The position numbers and the translations under genes were made by a program. The notes under the pieces are model-generated. The model was not told the DNA's origin. It searched no databases and saw nothing but the letters and a program-made list of their open reading frames with translations. From contig JAFKAC010000103.1 of assembly GCA_025766275.1 (NCBI GenBank), positions 62,001 through 126,000 on the forward strand: 64,000 nucleotides of DNA. The letters run 5' to 3'. This DNA comes from Lactarius indigo (taxonomy: Eukaryota > Basidiomycota > Agaricomycetes > Russulales > Russulaceae). Of the stretch, positions 30,155 through 42,547 are shown piece after piece (the stretch's first letter is position 1; each line of letters opens with the position of its first letter).

Positions 30155-31393
30155 ATGCACCGTCTCACACACAGCCTCGCAACAGCGGGCTGCTCATCTA
30201 CACGCGCCGCGCGGCTAGCTGCAAGCTCATGGCGCGGAACTGCAGCAGTAGCCATATCCCCACGCTCGCTACTTGCCACCGCGTCACGTCGTAGCATACA
30301 CGTCCGTGTCCCGCTCCCATACAAAATCGAGGATGGCATGGGCGACTTTCTCCCTCCTGCAGCGCTCAAGGTCATCGCGGAGGACTACCAGCAGGGTCTG
30401 CTCGACCGCCTCAATGAGCAAATAAAAGGTTCTTTCTTTCTATTGCTGTTCCGGTGTTTTGGAGGGAACTGACGGAGATGTTCGGCGTAGGCACCAAGCT
30501 CGAAAACCAGAGCGTCGCCCAGATCGTCATCTCCACCGCACCACACGAGAGCCAAATACTCGCGTTCAACTATGCGAGCCTAGCGCTCAACAACAGTTTC
30601 TTCCTCCACCACCTCGTACGTGTCATCACATTCGCCCCCCCCCAAAAAAAAAACGCATATACTCACACTTTTCCAGAAACCACCAACAGCCCCCGCCCAG
30701 AACCACGAGTCCGCGCTGACCAACAAGGCTCTCATCCCCGATCGCACACACACGCTCGCGAGCGTCATCGCCACGCAGCTCGGCTCCCTCGACGACCTCA
30801 AGACCTACGTCGCCGCCGCTGCGCAGGGCATGCATTCCGGAGGCGGCGCAGGCGGCTTCGTCTGGCTCGTCACCGACGCGCTCGGCCGTCTCGGCGTCGT
30901 CGCCACCTATGGCGCCGGCACGCTCCTCGTCGCCGAGCGCAGACAGTCCCTCGCGCCGGACGGCGTGGAGCTCGGTGGCGTCTACCAGCCCGCCAGCCCC
31001 CCATCTCCGTCTCCGTCCCCGCCGCCGCCGCCGTCGCCGTCCGGCCGTACGCAGCATGCGGCGCCCGCACAGGCCCGTGCGTTGTCGACGAGCGCGAGCG
31101 CGTCCGGTCCCGTTCGCCCCACCAACGTGTGGTCCGACCCGCCGGTCGCCCCTTCGGACGCTGGGGCAGTGGCGGGCGGTGATGGATTGTATGGCGCGCC
31201 TGAGGCGCCCGCTGCGCTCGACGCGCTCGGAAAGACGCTGTACCCGCTCTTCTGTGTGAGCGTGCATGAGCACGCGTGGATGGCTGCTGGGTACGGCGTT
31301 TGGGGGATGGAGACGTACTTGGAGCGCTTTTGGACATGCTTGGACTGGGCGGCCGTGCAGGCAGCGTATGGGCGGTATGCGTTCCGCAAGTAG
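30155..31393 (+). CDS. Mitochondrial small-subunit ribosomal protein, Fe/Mn-SOD-like (mS42/mS43 type), 371 aa
   Basis: Structural protein of the mitochondrial ribosome derived from iron/manganese superoxide dismutase. Exons 30155-30428, 30491-30615 and 30677-31393 join in phase. The N-terminus (MHRLTHSLATAG, then many Arg, Ala and Ser) is a plausible mitochondrial presequence. The SOD-like parts are LAFNYASLALNNSFFLHHL, GGAGGFVWLVTDALG, a Pro/Ser/Ala-rich insertion, and VHEHAWMAAGYGVWG with YLERFWTCLDWAAVQ. The SOD metal ligands are not all kept: the C-terminal signature DxWEHAYY reads SVHEHAWM, so an enzyme is unlikely. Yeast relatives are Mrp1 and Rsm26; I cannot tell which one this is. The second intron has a C9A10 run. 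Confidence 0.85.
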
Positions 31394-31743
31394 GCAAGGG
31401 AGTTTTACTAGAGTGCGATCTTTTTGGGTGCTTATGTTATCTCTCTGCTCACCGTTCGTTCGTTCGTTTATTCGAGTGAAGGGTGCAATAAAGAATAATA
31501 CAACTCAAACGGCGCGTGGTCATGAACAATAAGACTCAACACTAAGTTACTCCCCGCTGCCGGACTCGATGCCTAGCATGCCCTTAAAACATGTAGTACC
31601 ACGACCCAACTTTCGCATTACTACATCTAGAATGCTGGTGGGCAAGGGCGTAGTAAAGTTCACAAGTTTTTTCCAAAGTACAAATATCCCGATGAAACCG
31701 TGGAGTTTAGAAGTATAAAATACGGAAGAGATGCACACATACG

Positions 31744-34453
31744 TCATGGGGAGAACCTCCCCACTCTAGTTTGCAAGCTTGTAGCAGAGGAGATGGGGAC
31801 ATCCGAGGCAGTACATGGCATGCTCTCGGGTGGGCCTTGCGGGATCGTCAGCGGTTCTGGGTGTGGGGGTAGTAGTCGCAACCGCCACTCAGCAACAGAC
31901 GTCGGCGGAATGGATACAATCTCCGCCGGAGGACTAGTATTCGACAATGTTTCCACCGCCTTCGCGCCTCTCATCTCGGGCGTAGTCATCTCCGTAAGGG
32001 TTTGCTGAGACGACGGAAATCCCAGTAAAGGGCTTAACAAGGGCGTCGGTGATGGTGTGAGGTGACTCTCCACGGCAGTATCCGAAGGCAATGAGGAGAA
32101 AGAGGGTTGGGCGGACGTGGGGACGCCACCGAGAAGCTCTGGATGATATCGGGTAGTAGAGTCCATGGCTTGAACCTCAGCGACTTGTGGCAACTCGGGA
32201 CTCAAAAACAACGAGCCGTAAGTGGAGGTAGACATTGGCTCTGCCACATCGGGTGAGAGAACAAATTGGGATGGAGAAAGGTGCTCGTCAAACAAGGTGT
32301 ATGCGTTTTGAATGAGGTCCTCCATGACCAATGTCTTTGAGGAAGTCAGTTGGAAAACTTACACAAGAAGTCGATGCGACGTGCCTTCACATAAACACCG
32401 TCTTGCAAGACTTCGTTCCCTCGAAGGACGTGATATCTGAACAGAGTAGCAAGCGCCCGAACGGTCATTGCGTTCTTGTCCGAATGAGAGGCAACAAGGA
32501 ACAGGTGCCGCATAAAAGCTCCTAGAGATGCTCTCTGAACCGGATGTAGTTTACGGATCTTCGATCGCAATAGCGAGAAATCATTTGTGGTGTATCTAGC
32601 TTTACAAGACATCAGGATTTGGATGCGTGGGGTACTAAGACCGAGCACCTCTATTCTGTCTGTAGTTTCTATAATCTTGAAAAGAGAGCATAAACATTGG
32701 CTCTGGGAGATCCCAGAGGTAGAGCTATACGATGAATCAGAAATGAATTTTAGAAATTCGCAATGGCTAACCACGAGAAGCATCGCCACGGAATAGATGT
32801 TGTCAGTGGAGCTGAACGAGAATGTCTTATCACTTTCGAACCGGCGGCGCAACTAAACATTCAGGTCAGCCAGTAGGTTGGCGATTGAGATGGATTTCAC
32901 TGGCCTCCAGTACTTCTGCGTCGTCATAGACAGGACCTCCCTGCAATACTAAACTTAAATCTGAATACACGCCTCGAGCTTGATCAGCTTACCGAATATA
33001 CATTCCGAGTATTCATGCCCCTCTTCTCAACTTCTTCGATACACATTCTCATCACTTTCGGAATATTGTCTTCATCGGTCTCAAGATCCACCAAGGGGAC
33101 ACCGAAAACCAAGTCCGAATATGCCCCAGGACGACAGTCACGGTAGAGAGTAAGCGGAGGAATGGAAAAGGAAAGGCTGCGACGGAAAGACGCCCTCAGA
33201 TCGGACGTATCTGTTCTGGCCAAGGCTTTCTCGACTTCTACCTTAGTTTTCGTGGCGAAGTTGTCGTACTTTGCGCATGCTGTGCTGCACACCAGATCAA
33301 ATTCTCGGGAGTTCCATGAAAACTTAATAATACCGACATTATACCGTCCAAATATTTACCGAGAACGTCCTTGATGGTTGTCGTGAGAACAAATGCTTCA
33401 AGACACTGCACGTGCGGCTCGGCGTCAGTCAATGAGCATAGTAGCATAGAATATGACCTACGTCGTATCCCTCCGCCAAAGTCTCGGCCCTCTTCAACCG
33501 AAAGATGTTGAGTTGGCTGACGGCCCTCCTGCAGTCATCATCGGACACTAATTTAGAGGGTCAACTCAGTAAACGAAATCAGAACCCATGGGGGATACCA
33601 GCGATACCTTCAGATTTGGGAGGCATGGTAGGCTTGACAGGCCCAGGTTCCCGTAAGTCTTCCCGCCGACCACGAAATAGCGCCGAGACCTTGTCTCCAA
33701 ACCTTTTGTTCGCCGGAATGTCCTGTTGGCCCCGCGAATCATCGATTGAGTGAGCGCATTCCCGGGGGAAATATTTCTTCAAGTATGCCTGCTGGAGCTT
33801 CGAGACTTTGTTCTCCGCATGGTCAACATAGTTCGCGGCGGATTTCTTGAGATCTTCCGCAACCCGCGTTCTTGTCTCATCTTGCATTTCCTTCCAAATC
33901 GACCTATTATCAGAACAGGGGAGCCTACCTGAATGATGACGTTCTTGACTCGCCTTCAATGTTACGAGAGGTTTGATGACATCATTATCCAAAACGTCCA
34001 CGAATGCCTGCTGGGCATTTGCCTCTGTAATGACTGTGAACCCAGGGCCGTAGTTTAGGGTGCAAACGCATACCTCTTTCGAGATTGTCTCTCACATTAT
34101 CCCATGCCGCTCTCGTCGTGGTTGGTTCAGCACGTAGGTCGAATGTCGCATCAACGATTTTTGCATGGCGATGGAGTTTCCGTAAAGAATTGATACTTTC
34201 AAGAGAAATAGATCAGCTCTAATACGTCAATTTCCGGACGATGACCAACTAAGTTGCCTCAATACGTCGCCTGACAATCGAACGGTCAGTATAAAGTGTA
34301 AGGCCCGAACGAGATTGAGACGAACCTTTCTCGGAAGAAAGCCAAATAGCGATCGGTGATGACTTCGAGCTGCGTATCAAATTGGGTGAGTAGACTGTTG
34401 GAGTGGGTCTCCAAGAGCACTCTGGACTGAGGTTCTACGGATATGAAAGACAT
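31744..34453 (-). CDS. F-BAR/RhoGAP protein, copy A
   Basis: Multi-exon gene like fungal Rgd-type Rho GTPase-activating proteins, which bind membranes and switch off Rho GTPases. Start MSFISVEPQSRVLLETH at 34453. F-BAR parts: YLAFFRER, SLRKLHRHAKIVD, VIKPLVTLKAS and AENKVSKLQQAYLKKY. RhoGAP parts: VFGVPLVDLETDEDNIPKV, LRRRFESDKTFSFSS, LYLWDLPEPMF and VASHSDKNAMTV. A Ser/Pro-rich tail ends at TGA 31744. The catalytic arginine expected in GIYRVSG is missing (NVYS then GGP). Compared with copy B there are four extra bases (CCCC, near 33591) beside a donor, which shifts the frame in my model, so copy A may be non-functional. Exact exon 1-2 joining is uncertain. Confidence 0.75.
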
Positions 34454-34469
34454 GGGGGGGGGGGGGGGG
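34454..34469. repeat. G16 homopolymer directly upstream of the copy A start codon
   Basis: On the coding strand sixteen C bases end at the ATG. Copy B has an interrupted version of the same C-rich tract (CCCCCTCCCCCCC). Confidence 0.9.
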
Positions 34470-35022
34470 TCGACATAGGGGGTAGAGGGCCCTTTTGTAG
34501 GCTGAAGCTGGAACAGGTGCGGCCATGTGGTATATTTTCTCAGACGGCCAAACGTCAGGTTGACTCCAACGATAAAGCTATTTGGAGAGACACGGATTCG
34601 GTCTTCAGGGAGGTGACACTGGAAAGTACCAACAGACAGGGGTGTCAAATACACACTTCTGACCTCAGTGAGTCCAACACGTACCATTCAGTGGCCTCTC
34701 GACTGCCCGAAATTGCAGGCGGAGAAAATAGACAATGCTCCAGCGCTCAGAAGCCCCACCTATAGATGCCTTGAGTTTATACACGCCTCCTTTGCGTGTC
34801 GGTGCTGTCACTGGCAGCTGCAGTGAGGGAATTCAGCCGTGGACGCAGACGTGAATGCACAATCCTGCCGCACTTCGGCATGCACAGGCTCTCACAGATC
34901 TCATCTTCTGCGTCCTGTTTCCATCTCGGAGTACGATCGCGTCAAGAATTTTGGGCTGATTGGATAGTAACATAGAATTCAAATGCAAGTGCATGCCAGT
35001 GGGCGTCTGTCAGTGGTAACCA

Positions 35023-35190
35023 ATGAACGGTCCGGTCCCGGGCCGCCACTCCCTCGCAGGCATAAGAGCACTCGACGGTCCGCTGCGTCCGCTGCACCCG
35101 CTCCTCTGTGTGACTACGCGTAAACACGTGTACACAGAAGAAGTAGAAGTAACGCCAATTGAACCGCCGCTCCAGCGACCCCGAGCGCAA
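35023..35190 (+). pseudogene. Fragment resembling the end of the SOD-like mitoribosomal gene
   Basis: The stretch IRALDGPLRPLHPLLCVTT parallels PAALDALGKTLYPLFCVSV of the intact gene at about 31.2 kb, with shared bases CCGCTC, TCTGTGTGA. It lies between the two RhoGAP copies just as the intact gene lies before copy A. This supports tandem duplication of a block, but the match is short. Confidence 0.45.
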
Positions 35191-35576
35191 ACCATCCTGG
35201 GACGACGCTTCGAAGCATCACACGCCACAAATTTGGCAAAGAAATCTCGAAAGGGTCGCCGCTGAGTCGAAATGTTTCTTTGTCCAATTCAAACGATTCA
35301 TCGTGATGAGAAGGTAGCATCGTCCGAAAAAGTTTTGAAGGGCAGCTTGCCGTCCTTCATCGAAGGGCCAAAAGTGAAAAGATGGATCATTCGCAACGAC
35401 AACATCACGACCTAACATAGGTTAACTATCGCGGCGCGCGTCACTACATCTAGAGGTTTACTCGACCTGCTAGTAGTGGACCAACCGTAGTAAAGTGAGA
35501 GGCGTTTCCAAAAATACGGATGAGCTCATGATACGATGGCATCCAGGAATACAAGATAAATAAAAATATGTAAATA

Positions 35577-38196
35577 TCATGGAAAGAGCCTAGTTTGCAA
35601 GCTCGTGGCAGAGGAGAGGGGATCATCCGACGTACTCAATAGCACGCTCTCAGGAAGGCTTTGGGGGATCGTCAGCGGTTCTAGGTGTGGGGGTAGTCGC
35701 GACTGATGTAACTTCCATTCAGCGACAGATGTCGGCGGCGCGACCTCAGGCGAAGAACTATTCGGAATTGTCTCAACTACCTCAGCATCCAGTTCCAGCA
35801 GGGGGCTTAGCAAGGGGGTCGGTAATGGTGTGAGATGACCCTCCATTGCAGCACCCGGAGGTGATGAGGATTGGATAGATGGACTGACGAGTTCTGGACG
35901 ATGTCGGGTAGTAGAGCTCAGGGCTTGAACCTCAGCGGGTTGTGGGAACTCGGAACTCAAACACGAGTCGTAGGTCAGGGTGAGCGTAGACGTTGTCTCG
36001 TCCACACAGGGCAAGTGGACCTGTGACATAGAGGGTCGTTTGTCAAATAAGGTATGCGCATTTCGGATGAGATCCTCCAAAACTAGAGGCTTCGAGGGAA
36101 TCAGTCGGAAAATCACAACGAGTAGTCACAACGTGCCTTCACATGAACACCGGCTTGCAGGACTGCATTCCCGCGAAGGATAGTGTAGCAGAACTGGGCA
36201 GCGAGCACCTCTACGGTCATTGCATTCTGATCCGAATGAGAGGCAACGCGCAAGAGATGCAGCAAAACGGCTTCTAGAGCTGCCCTGTGAACCACATGAA
36301 GTTCCCCGATCTTCGATCGCAATAGCGATAAATCATGTTCGGCACATCTGACTAAACATGGTCAGAATATGGAGGTGGGCGAAATATGAACATTAAGACC
36401 ACGTACCTTTATTCTGTCTATATTGTCTATAGTTTTGCAAAGAGAGCATGAACATTGGCTCTGGGAGATCCCGGAGGTAGCGCTAAAAGAAATGGGCCTA
36501 AGGGATTGACGCGTTTGCAATGGTTCTGATGGCTCACCTTAAGAACCATCGCAACGGAATGGATGGTGTCTGTGGAACTGAACGAAAATGACTTTTCACT
36601 TTCAAGCCTCCGCCGCAACTGAATGGGAATCCAAGTTAGCTAGTAGGTTAGTCAGTAGGGCGAGTTTCACTGGCCTCTAGTACTTCTGCGTCGTATATGG
36701 ATCCCAACTAGGAAACTAAATATGGATCCCAACGCATGCGTCGATCACCTTACCGAATATATTTTCTTAGTATTTAGGCCCCTCTTCTCGACTTCTTCTA
36801 TACACATTTTGATCACTTTGGGAATATAGTCTTGATTCGTCTCAAGGTCCACCAAGGGAACACCAAAAATCAAATCGGAATATGCATTGGGGTGATTGTT
36901 GCGATAGAGAGTGGGCGGGGGAATAGAAAAGGACAGGGCGCGACGGAAAGACGCTGACAAACCGGACGTATCTGTTCCGGCCAAGGCTTTCTCGACTTCT
37001 GCCTTAGTACTAATTGCCAGGTCGTCATACTTTGCACATGCTGAGCTGCATACAGTGTCAAATCCTCGAATATTCCATGGCGGCCTAACAACACCGACAT
37101 CATACCGTTCATATATTTGACAAGAACCTCCTTGACGGTGGTAGTGAAAACGAGTTCCTCAAGGCACTGCATTGGCAGCGCTTGGTGTAACGCCAGTCAA
37201 TATCGTAGAATAGGAGGTCACTCACGTCATATCCTTCCCCCAGATTCTCGGCCCTTATTAACCGAAGGGTGTGCAGTCGGCCAACGGCCCTCCTGCAGTC
37301 GTCATCCGACACTGATTCGGAGGGTTAAAGTGAACCAAGTTGGAACTCATGATATCGGCGATACCTTCCTCAGACTCCGACTTAGTACTCGGCTGAGGAT
37401 CCCGCGAATCTTCCCGTCGACCACGGAAGAGGGCCGAGACCTTACCTCCAAACCCTTTGTTCGGAATGTCCTCAGGACATTTCGAAGCGTCAGTAGAGTG
37501 AGCGCATTGCTGAGGGTAGTACTTCTTCAAGTATGCCTGCTGGAGCTTCGATATCGTGTTCTCTGCGTAGTCAGCATACTTCGCAGCAGTACCCTTGAGG
37601 TCTTCCTCGATCCGCCTTCTTGTCTCATCTTTCATTTCCTTGCGACGCCCCATCATTAGAATGGAGACGCCTTCCCGAAAGAGGTATCCCCGGCTTGCCT
37701 TCAATGTTTTGAGGGGTTTGATGATGTCGTTATCCAAAATATCCACGAAAGCCTGCTGAGTGCTGGCCTCTGCGACGGCTGTGGGCCACAGGCCACAATT
37801 TATGGTGTGCAAATGCATACCTCTTTTTAGATTATCTCTAACTGTATCCCATGCTGTTCTGACCGTAGTTGGTTCGGCACGTGGGTCGAATGAGGCATCA
37901 ACGGTTTTTGCCCTGCGATGGAGTTTCCGTAATGAATCGATACTTTAGAAGAGGTCAAGATAATTCGGACATCCGATTTCGGATAATAACTGACTAGGTT
38001 GCCTCAATACGTCGCCTGAGAATCAAATAGTTAATGTTAATTGATAGACAGGAACGTTGTTGGCGGACCTTTCTTGGAAGAACGCCAAATAACGTTCTGC
38101 GATGATTTGGAGTTGTATGGCGAATAGGGCGAGTAGACTGTTGGTGTGGCTCTCCAAGACCACTCTGGGTTGAGGTTCTATGGATAGGAAAGACAT
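35577..38196 (-). CDS. F-BAR/RhoGAP protein, copy B
   Basis: Tandem paralogue of copy A with the same exon plan. Start MSFLSIEPQPRVVLESH at 38196; F-BAR parts YLAFFQER, SLRKLHRRAKTVD, VDILDNDIIKPL and KLQQAYLKKYYPQQ; RhoGAP parts FGVPLVDLETNQDYIPKV, RRRLESEKSFSFSS, RYLRDLPEPMFMLSLQNY and LLRVASHSDQNAMTVEV; Ser/Pro-rich tail to TGA 35577. The Arg finger is replaced here too (KIYS then LGS). Reading my splice model through I saw no stop or frameshift, so this looks like the better preserved copy. The last intron has a GC donor (AAG|GCACGT). Confidence 0.8.
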
Positions 38197-38784
38197 GGGG
38201 GGGAGGGGGAGTTGCCGGGCGTCGTGGAGGGCGCTGTGTAAGTCGAAACTGGCCAAACAACGGCCATGAGGCCTATTTTCTCGGCGTCAGCGTGAGCTGA
38301 TCAAAGCGAAGCAACACCATCAGCGGGCGGCCAGAGGCAATTCACGCAAACTGAGTCATCGAAATGTTAGCAGTAGAAATAGGCAAAAAATTCTTACTAT
38401 AGATACTGTCATCTTCACTAAGTCAGTGGTCGCACGCCAAGCGTTCTCTACTGTATTACGGCAAAGACAAATTCACCATTCTTCCCTTCATTCCTCTTAT
38501 TTGTCACACGGATGCACTATGATCCCCGAAATATCCAAGACGATAAGCCCCCCATCATCTCCTTCCAACCAGTAGCTGCAATATATATGGGTAATCAATA
38601 CACGGTCAAGGGTTCTTGAAATTGGACTGTTGTCCATTTATTTCTTGGGTTACCGTTGCCTGCGGAGCAAAAAACAGGGCCGATAATCAATCAGTGCATA
38701 GATCTCATGAGGATTTAAATATGCAAAGGCCGAACGTACTTGAGCATCATTGCCAGTTCTGCATCGCACCTTACCAGTCACTAG

Positions 38785-39530
38785 TCACTCATCGCTTACC
38801 TCCAATAGAGGCCGATCGCATACCGCCGACGCCTCTACTAGCCCCCGATCTTTCCCAATCCCACTGACGTAGCACATTTGGAGCGCGACTGTCACGACAG
38901 AACACGCGCTCAGCCGCACGGAGTGGCGCACGAGCACTGCATCGCCCAGGGAGACCAAAACTGGTCCATAGCCGAAGTGCTCCCGCACGATCTCCCTCCT
39001 CTGCAGGTGCTGGAGCGTGGCAGGAACGATCTTCTCTGGATCCTCCACGAGCACCGCTTCTTCGCCGCCACCGTCTTTGCCGCTCCACGCACTCCCGACG
39101 AGCCCGAGAACCTCCGTGTTGAACCAAGTAGTACTTGTTTAGTCGCTTTGCTGCATAAGATCGGTTGTGAAGCGGCGTCGACGAGCGTGAGGAGGGTGTT
39201 GTGCGCGATTTCGCCGCGGTACATACCCGAAATGAACCTTTCGTATTTGTCTAGGAACGTTTGTTCAACCGGAAATGAGAATGTAAGACCGAGAGGCATT
39301 ACAGGCGAATCGACATCGACATCACTCACTATTTGCACATCCTATTGTGAGTCCGTCGTTGAAGTAAGAAATGCGTGCACAATTGGCAGGATAGTCCACT
39401 GTAAACTCGGCGAAATGCTTCCTCCATTTTGAGATCCGAGACTCTCGGAGACGCGGTGCTTTTGTATGAAAGTTTTGTCACCGTGCGGCTCTATTTGGTA
39501 CAATCGCCTGCATGAAACGCACCAGAAGAA
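38785..39530 (-). pseudogene. Hexokinase pseudogene A with internal deletion
   Basis: Recognisable pieces in order on the minus strand: IEPHGDKTF and HRVSESL (39.5 kb), LGLTFSFPVEQT joined directly to FLDKYERFISGMYRGEI and NTLLTLVDA, then in another frame EHFGYGPVLVSLGDAVLV and RLSACSVVTVALQ. In a normal hexokinase roughly 150-200 residues with the active site lie between FSFPVEQT and the ISGMYLGE segment. They are missing, and frames change, so it cannot be an active kinase. Confidence 0.75.
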
Positions 39531-39545
39531 GTAGAGAGACGGCAT

Positions 39546-40200
39546 AAAGCTGATCTTGTCTGGGCGTGCACTGTATATTGCTGTGGAAACCGGAACGGTG
39601 ATCTAGCCAGTCACAATCCTCCTCTCGCTCCGATAGAAAGACGTGGCTATCGACAGACTCATCGTCACGGACTCGACCAATTACTAGAGGCCTTTATTTG
39701 TTATTTTCACTCATGTACCAGCTAGAGGGGGATAGTGCGATGGTGCGTGATGCATGATTGCTCGAATGAATGCGCCGAGTCGTTCAGGCTTGACGCAAGC
39801 GGGCAAGCAAGCGGGTTTAGTGGCTCCAGCTCGTCCCGGCTTCCGGGCCGGGCCGGGTAAGTCCCCGTTTCGTCCAGTTTTCGTCCCCCCTGACTCGGAA
39901 GCGAGCGTGAGGATTTGGACAACTTGAATCTGTTACTACTATCACGCTACCTTCGATGGCTATCTGTGCAACATTTAATCGCAATTGTACGCATGTGGTA
40001 CTCCCTGTGGGTCACTGTTAGTCTGGTTCCTATCACAGACCGGAGAGACGACATCAGTAAGTTGTCAAATTTATTTCGGGGTTTTCCGGGTTTTTCCGGG
40101 TTTTCCGGTTTTGGGAAACCCGGCAACCTGGAAACCCAGGAACCGATCTAAATTAATTTAATTTGGTCCAAAATCCGTAAAATATGGGTAAAAAGCTCTG
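39546..40200. other. Intergenic; GGGTTTTCCGG repeat near 40078-40140
   Basis: No gene. 39600-39880 resembles 60190-60580 (CTCCTCTCGCTCC, GGGCCGGGTAAG), a shared duplicated flank. At 40078-40140 repeated GGGTTTTTCCGG units face GGGAAACCCGG and could fold into a hairpin. This could be a subterminal part of the Plavaka element, but no matching end was found. Confidence 0.4.
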
Positions 40201-42547
40201 CTAGAACTGGCAGTCAGTTAAAAGTTCGTATGCGTGGTGATCAATGAAAGGGTTAACATAAAACGACTCATATCTATCTAAAGAATTATAGTATTGAGTT
40301 TCAGACAGAACAGAGTCCCGACCATAGACTGGAAGGAGGTGGGCAGCACGGGCGATTGTCCTCACATCAATAACTTGGGAAGCTGGCTTCCCGTGATGCA
40401 TCTCCAGAGACACAGTCCACATACCTGTGTCTAGGTCGGGTTTGTCATCGTCACGGACTAGCCAGTTGACATATGCACAGGCATAGTCAACTCGCTTGTA
40501 TCTAAAAGAAAAGAAAAGTTGAACCCATGCAATGACCATTCCTTCCATGCCAGGAAGATCCTCATCAAGAACAACAAAGACAGTATCATGGCGGGGATGG
40601 CCATACCAGGAAGTCGTTGAGCGAATGCGCTCTTGACGCATTCCTCCTGTGCCACAGAGATCACTTGGTGCAAAGAATGTTGCAAGCGCTGAATGGTGTA
40701 CTCGTACTCGTGCTTGAAATTGTGGCAGGCCCAAAATGGCGCCAGGGAGACTGGCCGAAGCCGCCAAACTGGGGTTGTCAGTGGAGAAGATAAACTTTTG
40801 AACAGCGAGCGGAAGGTCTGGCTGTTGTATAAACTCTGCAAGAACAATGAGGTTCCGCGGATATGCATTCTCTGTTGATTAATGTAAGCCGGATACCATG
40901 ACATATACATGAACGCGCGCACCTGTTTTTTCCGACAACGTCACAATTGACAGTGTCTCTGAGACTCCCTCAATTGGTGCTCCATCCTCATCCAAGTCTG
41001 CGGCATTTTCTGGGGCAAGTGGTGTTGGATCTTCCTGAGAGTCCTCGACTGTGGTGCCTGCCATATTTGATGCCGTTGTTCCCTTGAGCATTCCGAGCAA
41101 TGTAAAAAGACAATGAAGTGCTGATATCTTCTCTAACCGGAGGAGAACGCGTAGCATTTGGGAGAGGGCCTTGTACCGGCTTGACCGACGCCAGGGCTCC
41201 TTGACAGCCTTGATGTGTTTTGATTCGGTGATGGAGGAACACAGCCCGTTTGGAGAGCCAAAAAGTTGAATGGAGAAATGGTAGTGTACCAGCGCATGTT
41301 GACAAGGTAAAGAAATGGATGTACGCACACCACTGGTGATGAATATGTCGCGCAGTTCATGAAATTGTGCAACAGATTCTCGAAACCGATCCAGCCCCGA
41401 TCCAGAAATGGCATTCCGGCGGGCAAGGTAGCACGCGTCCATAAATCTTGAGATACAACGGACCATCACAGATGGGAGATAGCCCGCAATAGCTCCTAGG
41501 TACACCTATACCTGGAGTCAATGATTGATCCATGAGACGAAGGGAGTTGCGTGCTTACCTTCATAAGCGCTTTGGAGTCATCACCCGTCCATTGGACAAA
41601 GTCGCGTCCTTCAGGAAATCGCCGGAGACCAGGAAATGGAGGAACTGTAGAGATCCTAAGTAGCATTAGCTTTTAAGTCAATTATGCCAACATGAGACTA
41701 CTTACCGTCGGTCGATGTCACCGATGATCTCTAGAGCACGTCGCTCGCGGTGGACATGGTGGAGATAGTCACCTACCCAGGCAACGAGATGGTCCTTAAA
41801 TACGCCCTTGATAACTTGGTGAAGAAGGTCTGGCGCGAGCAGCTCGTGGATGTCGGCACGAGGAAAACTATGAGTAAATGGCTGAAGCAGAAAATTAGCA
41901 GTGAGAGGTGTTCGCGTCTCATAACTTACAACAACATCCTTGTAGATGCCGAACGCATCCCATAGGACCGCAGGACTGAAGTTATTGATGAGGTAGTCGG
42001 TCTTCTCATGAGTTCGGCGGTGTCCTGTCCCACTGTCTAGATTGTCAGGTGCCGCGTCACACCTTTGAGATAGTCAACGCTCAGGACAGGAACCAAACCA
42101 TTGAGGAATGAGAGAACGTACTTTGCACACCATTTCGACACAATACCCGCAAGCCAGACTTGTTCTGGGTAATCTGCAATGTAAGGCCCCAAACTGAATA
42201 CCGCACGGCGAAAGTGTCCATCGGGGCACTTCACTACTGTCGGCACCATCATGTATCTTCTTAATGGGTCGAAAACAAGCTCGAGACATTTGTGATACAG
42301 CTGGCGACAGAAGCGCTGGAAATCTATGTGCTCTCGGTGTGATTTTGACGCTAATCGCATGGCATGAGATTTGTATGCACAACAGTGAAAGAGACTCACT
42401 TACTCTTTGGTATGGGCAAGAAAGCGACTGGAAGGACGCTGTTACCATGTGCTCGTCGTGCTGTATTTGTGAGATTCCCAACAGAGATATAGACCGGATG
42501 GTATTCTTGGTGGCCAGTCGCAACCGAAACTGTCGTCTTATCACTTC
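40201..42547 (-). pseudogene. Plavaka-type (CACTA-like) transposase, 3' part, split by gypsy2
   Basis: Multi-exon transposase gene common in agaricomycetes. Recognisable parts in order: DKTTVSVATGHQEYHPVY, ARRAHGNSVLPVAF, RFCRQLYHKCLELVF, CPDGHFRRAVFSLGPYIAD, a DIHELLAPDLLHQ-like part near 41.8 kb, LFGSPNGLCSSITESKHI with KEPWRRSSRYKAL, and the C-terminal domain with WYGHPRHDTVFVV, GMWTVSLEMHHGK and YVNPFIDHHAYELL. TAG at 40201 ends it. The N-terminal half is at 50573-51424 beyond the inserted chromovirus. Without that insertion the frame seems good, so the disruption is recent. Confidence 0.85.

Noticed and set aside
30626..31397. Long antisense ORFs opposite the mitoribosomal gene
   Set aside because: GC-rich shadow of the real gene; the sense frame has the SOD-like motifs and consistent splicing.
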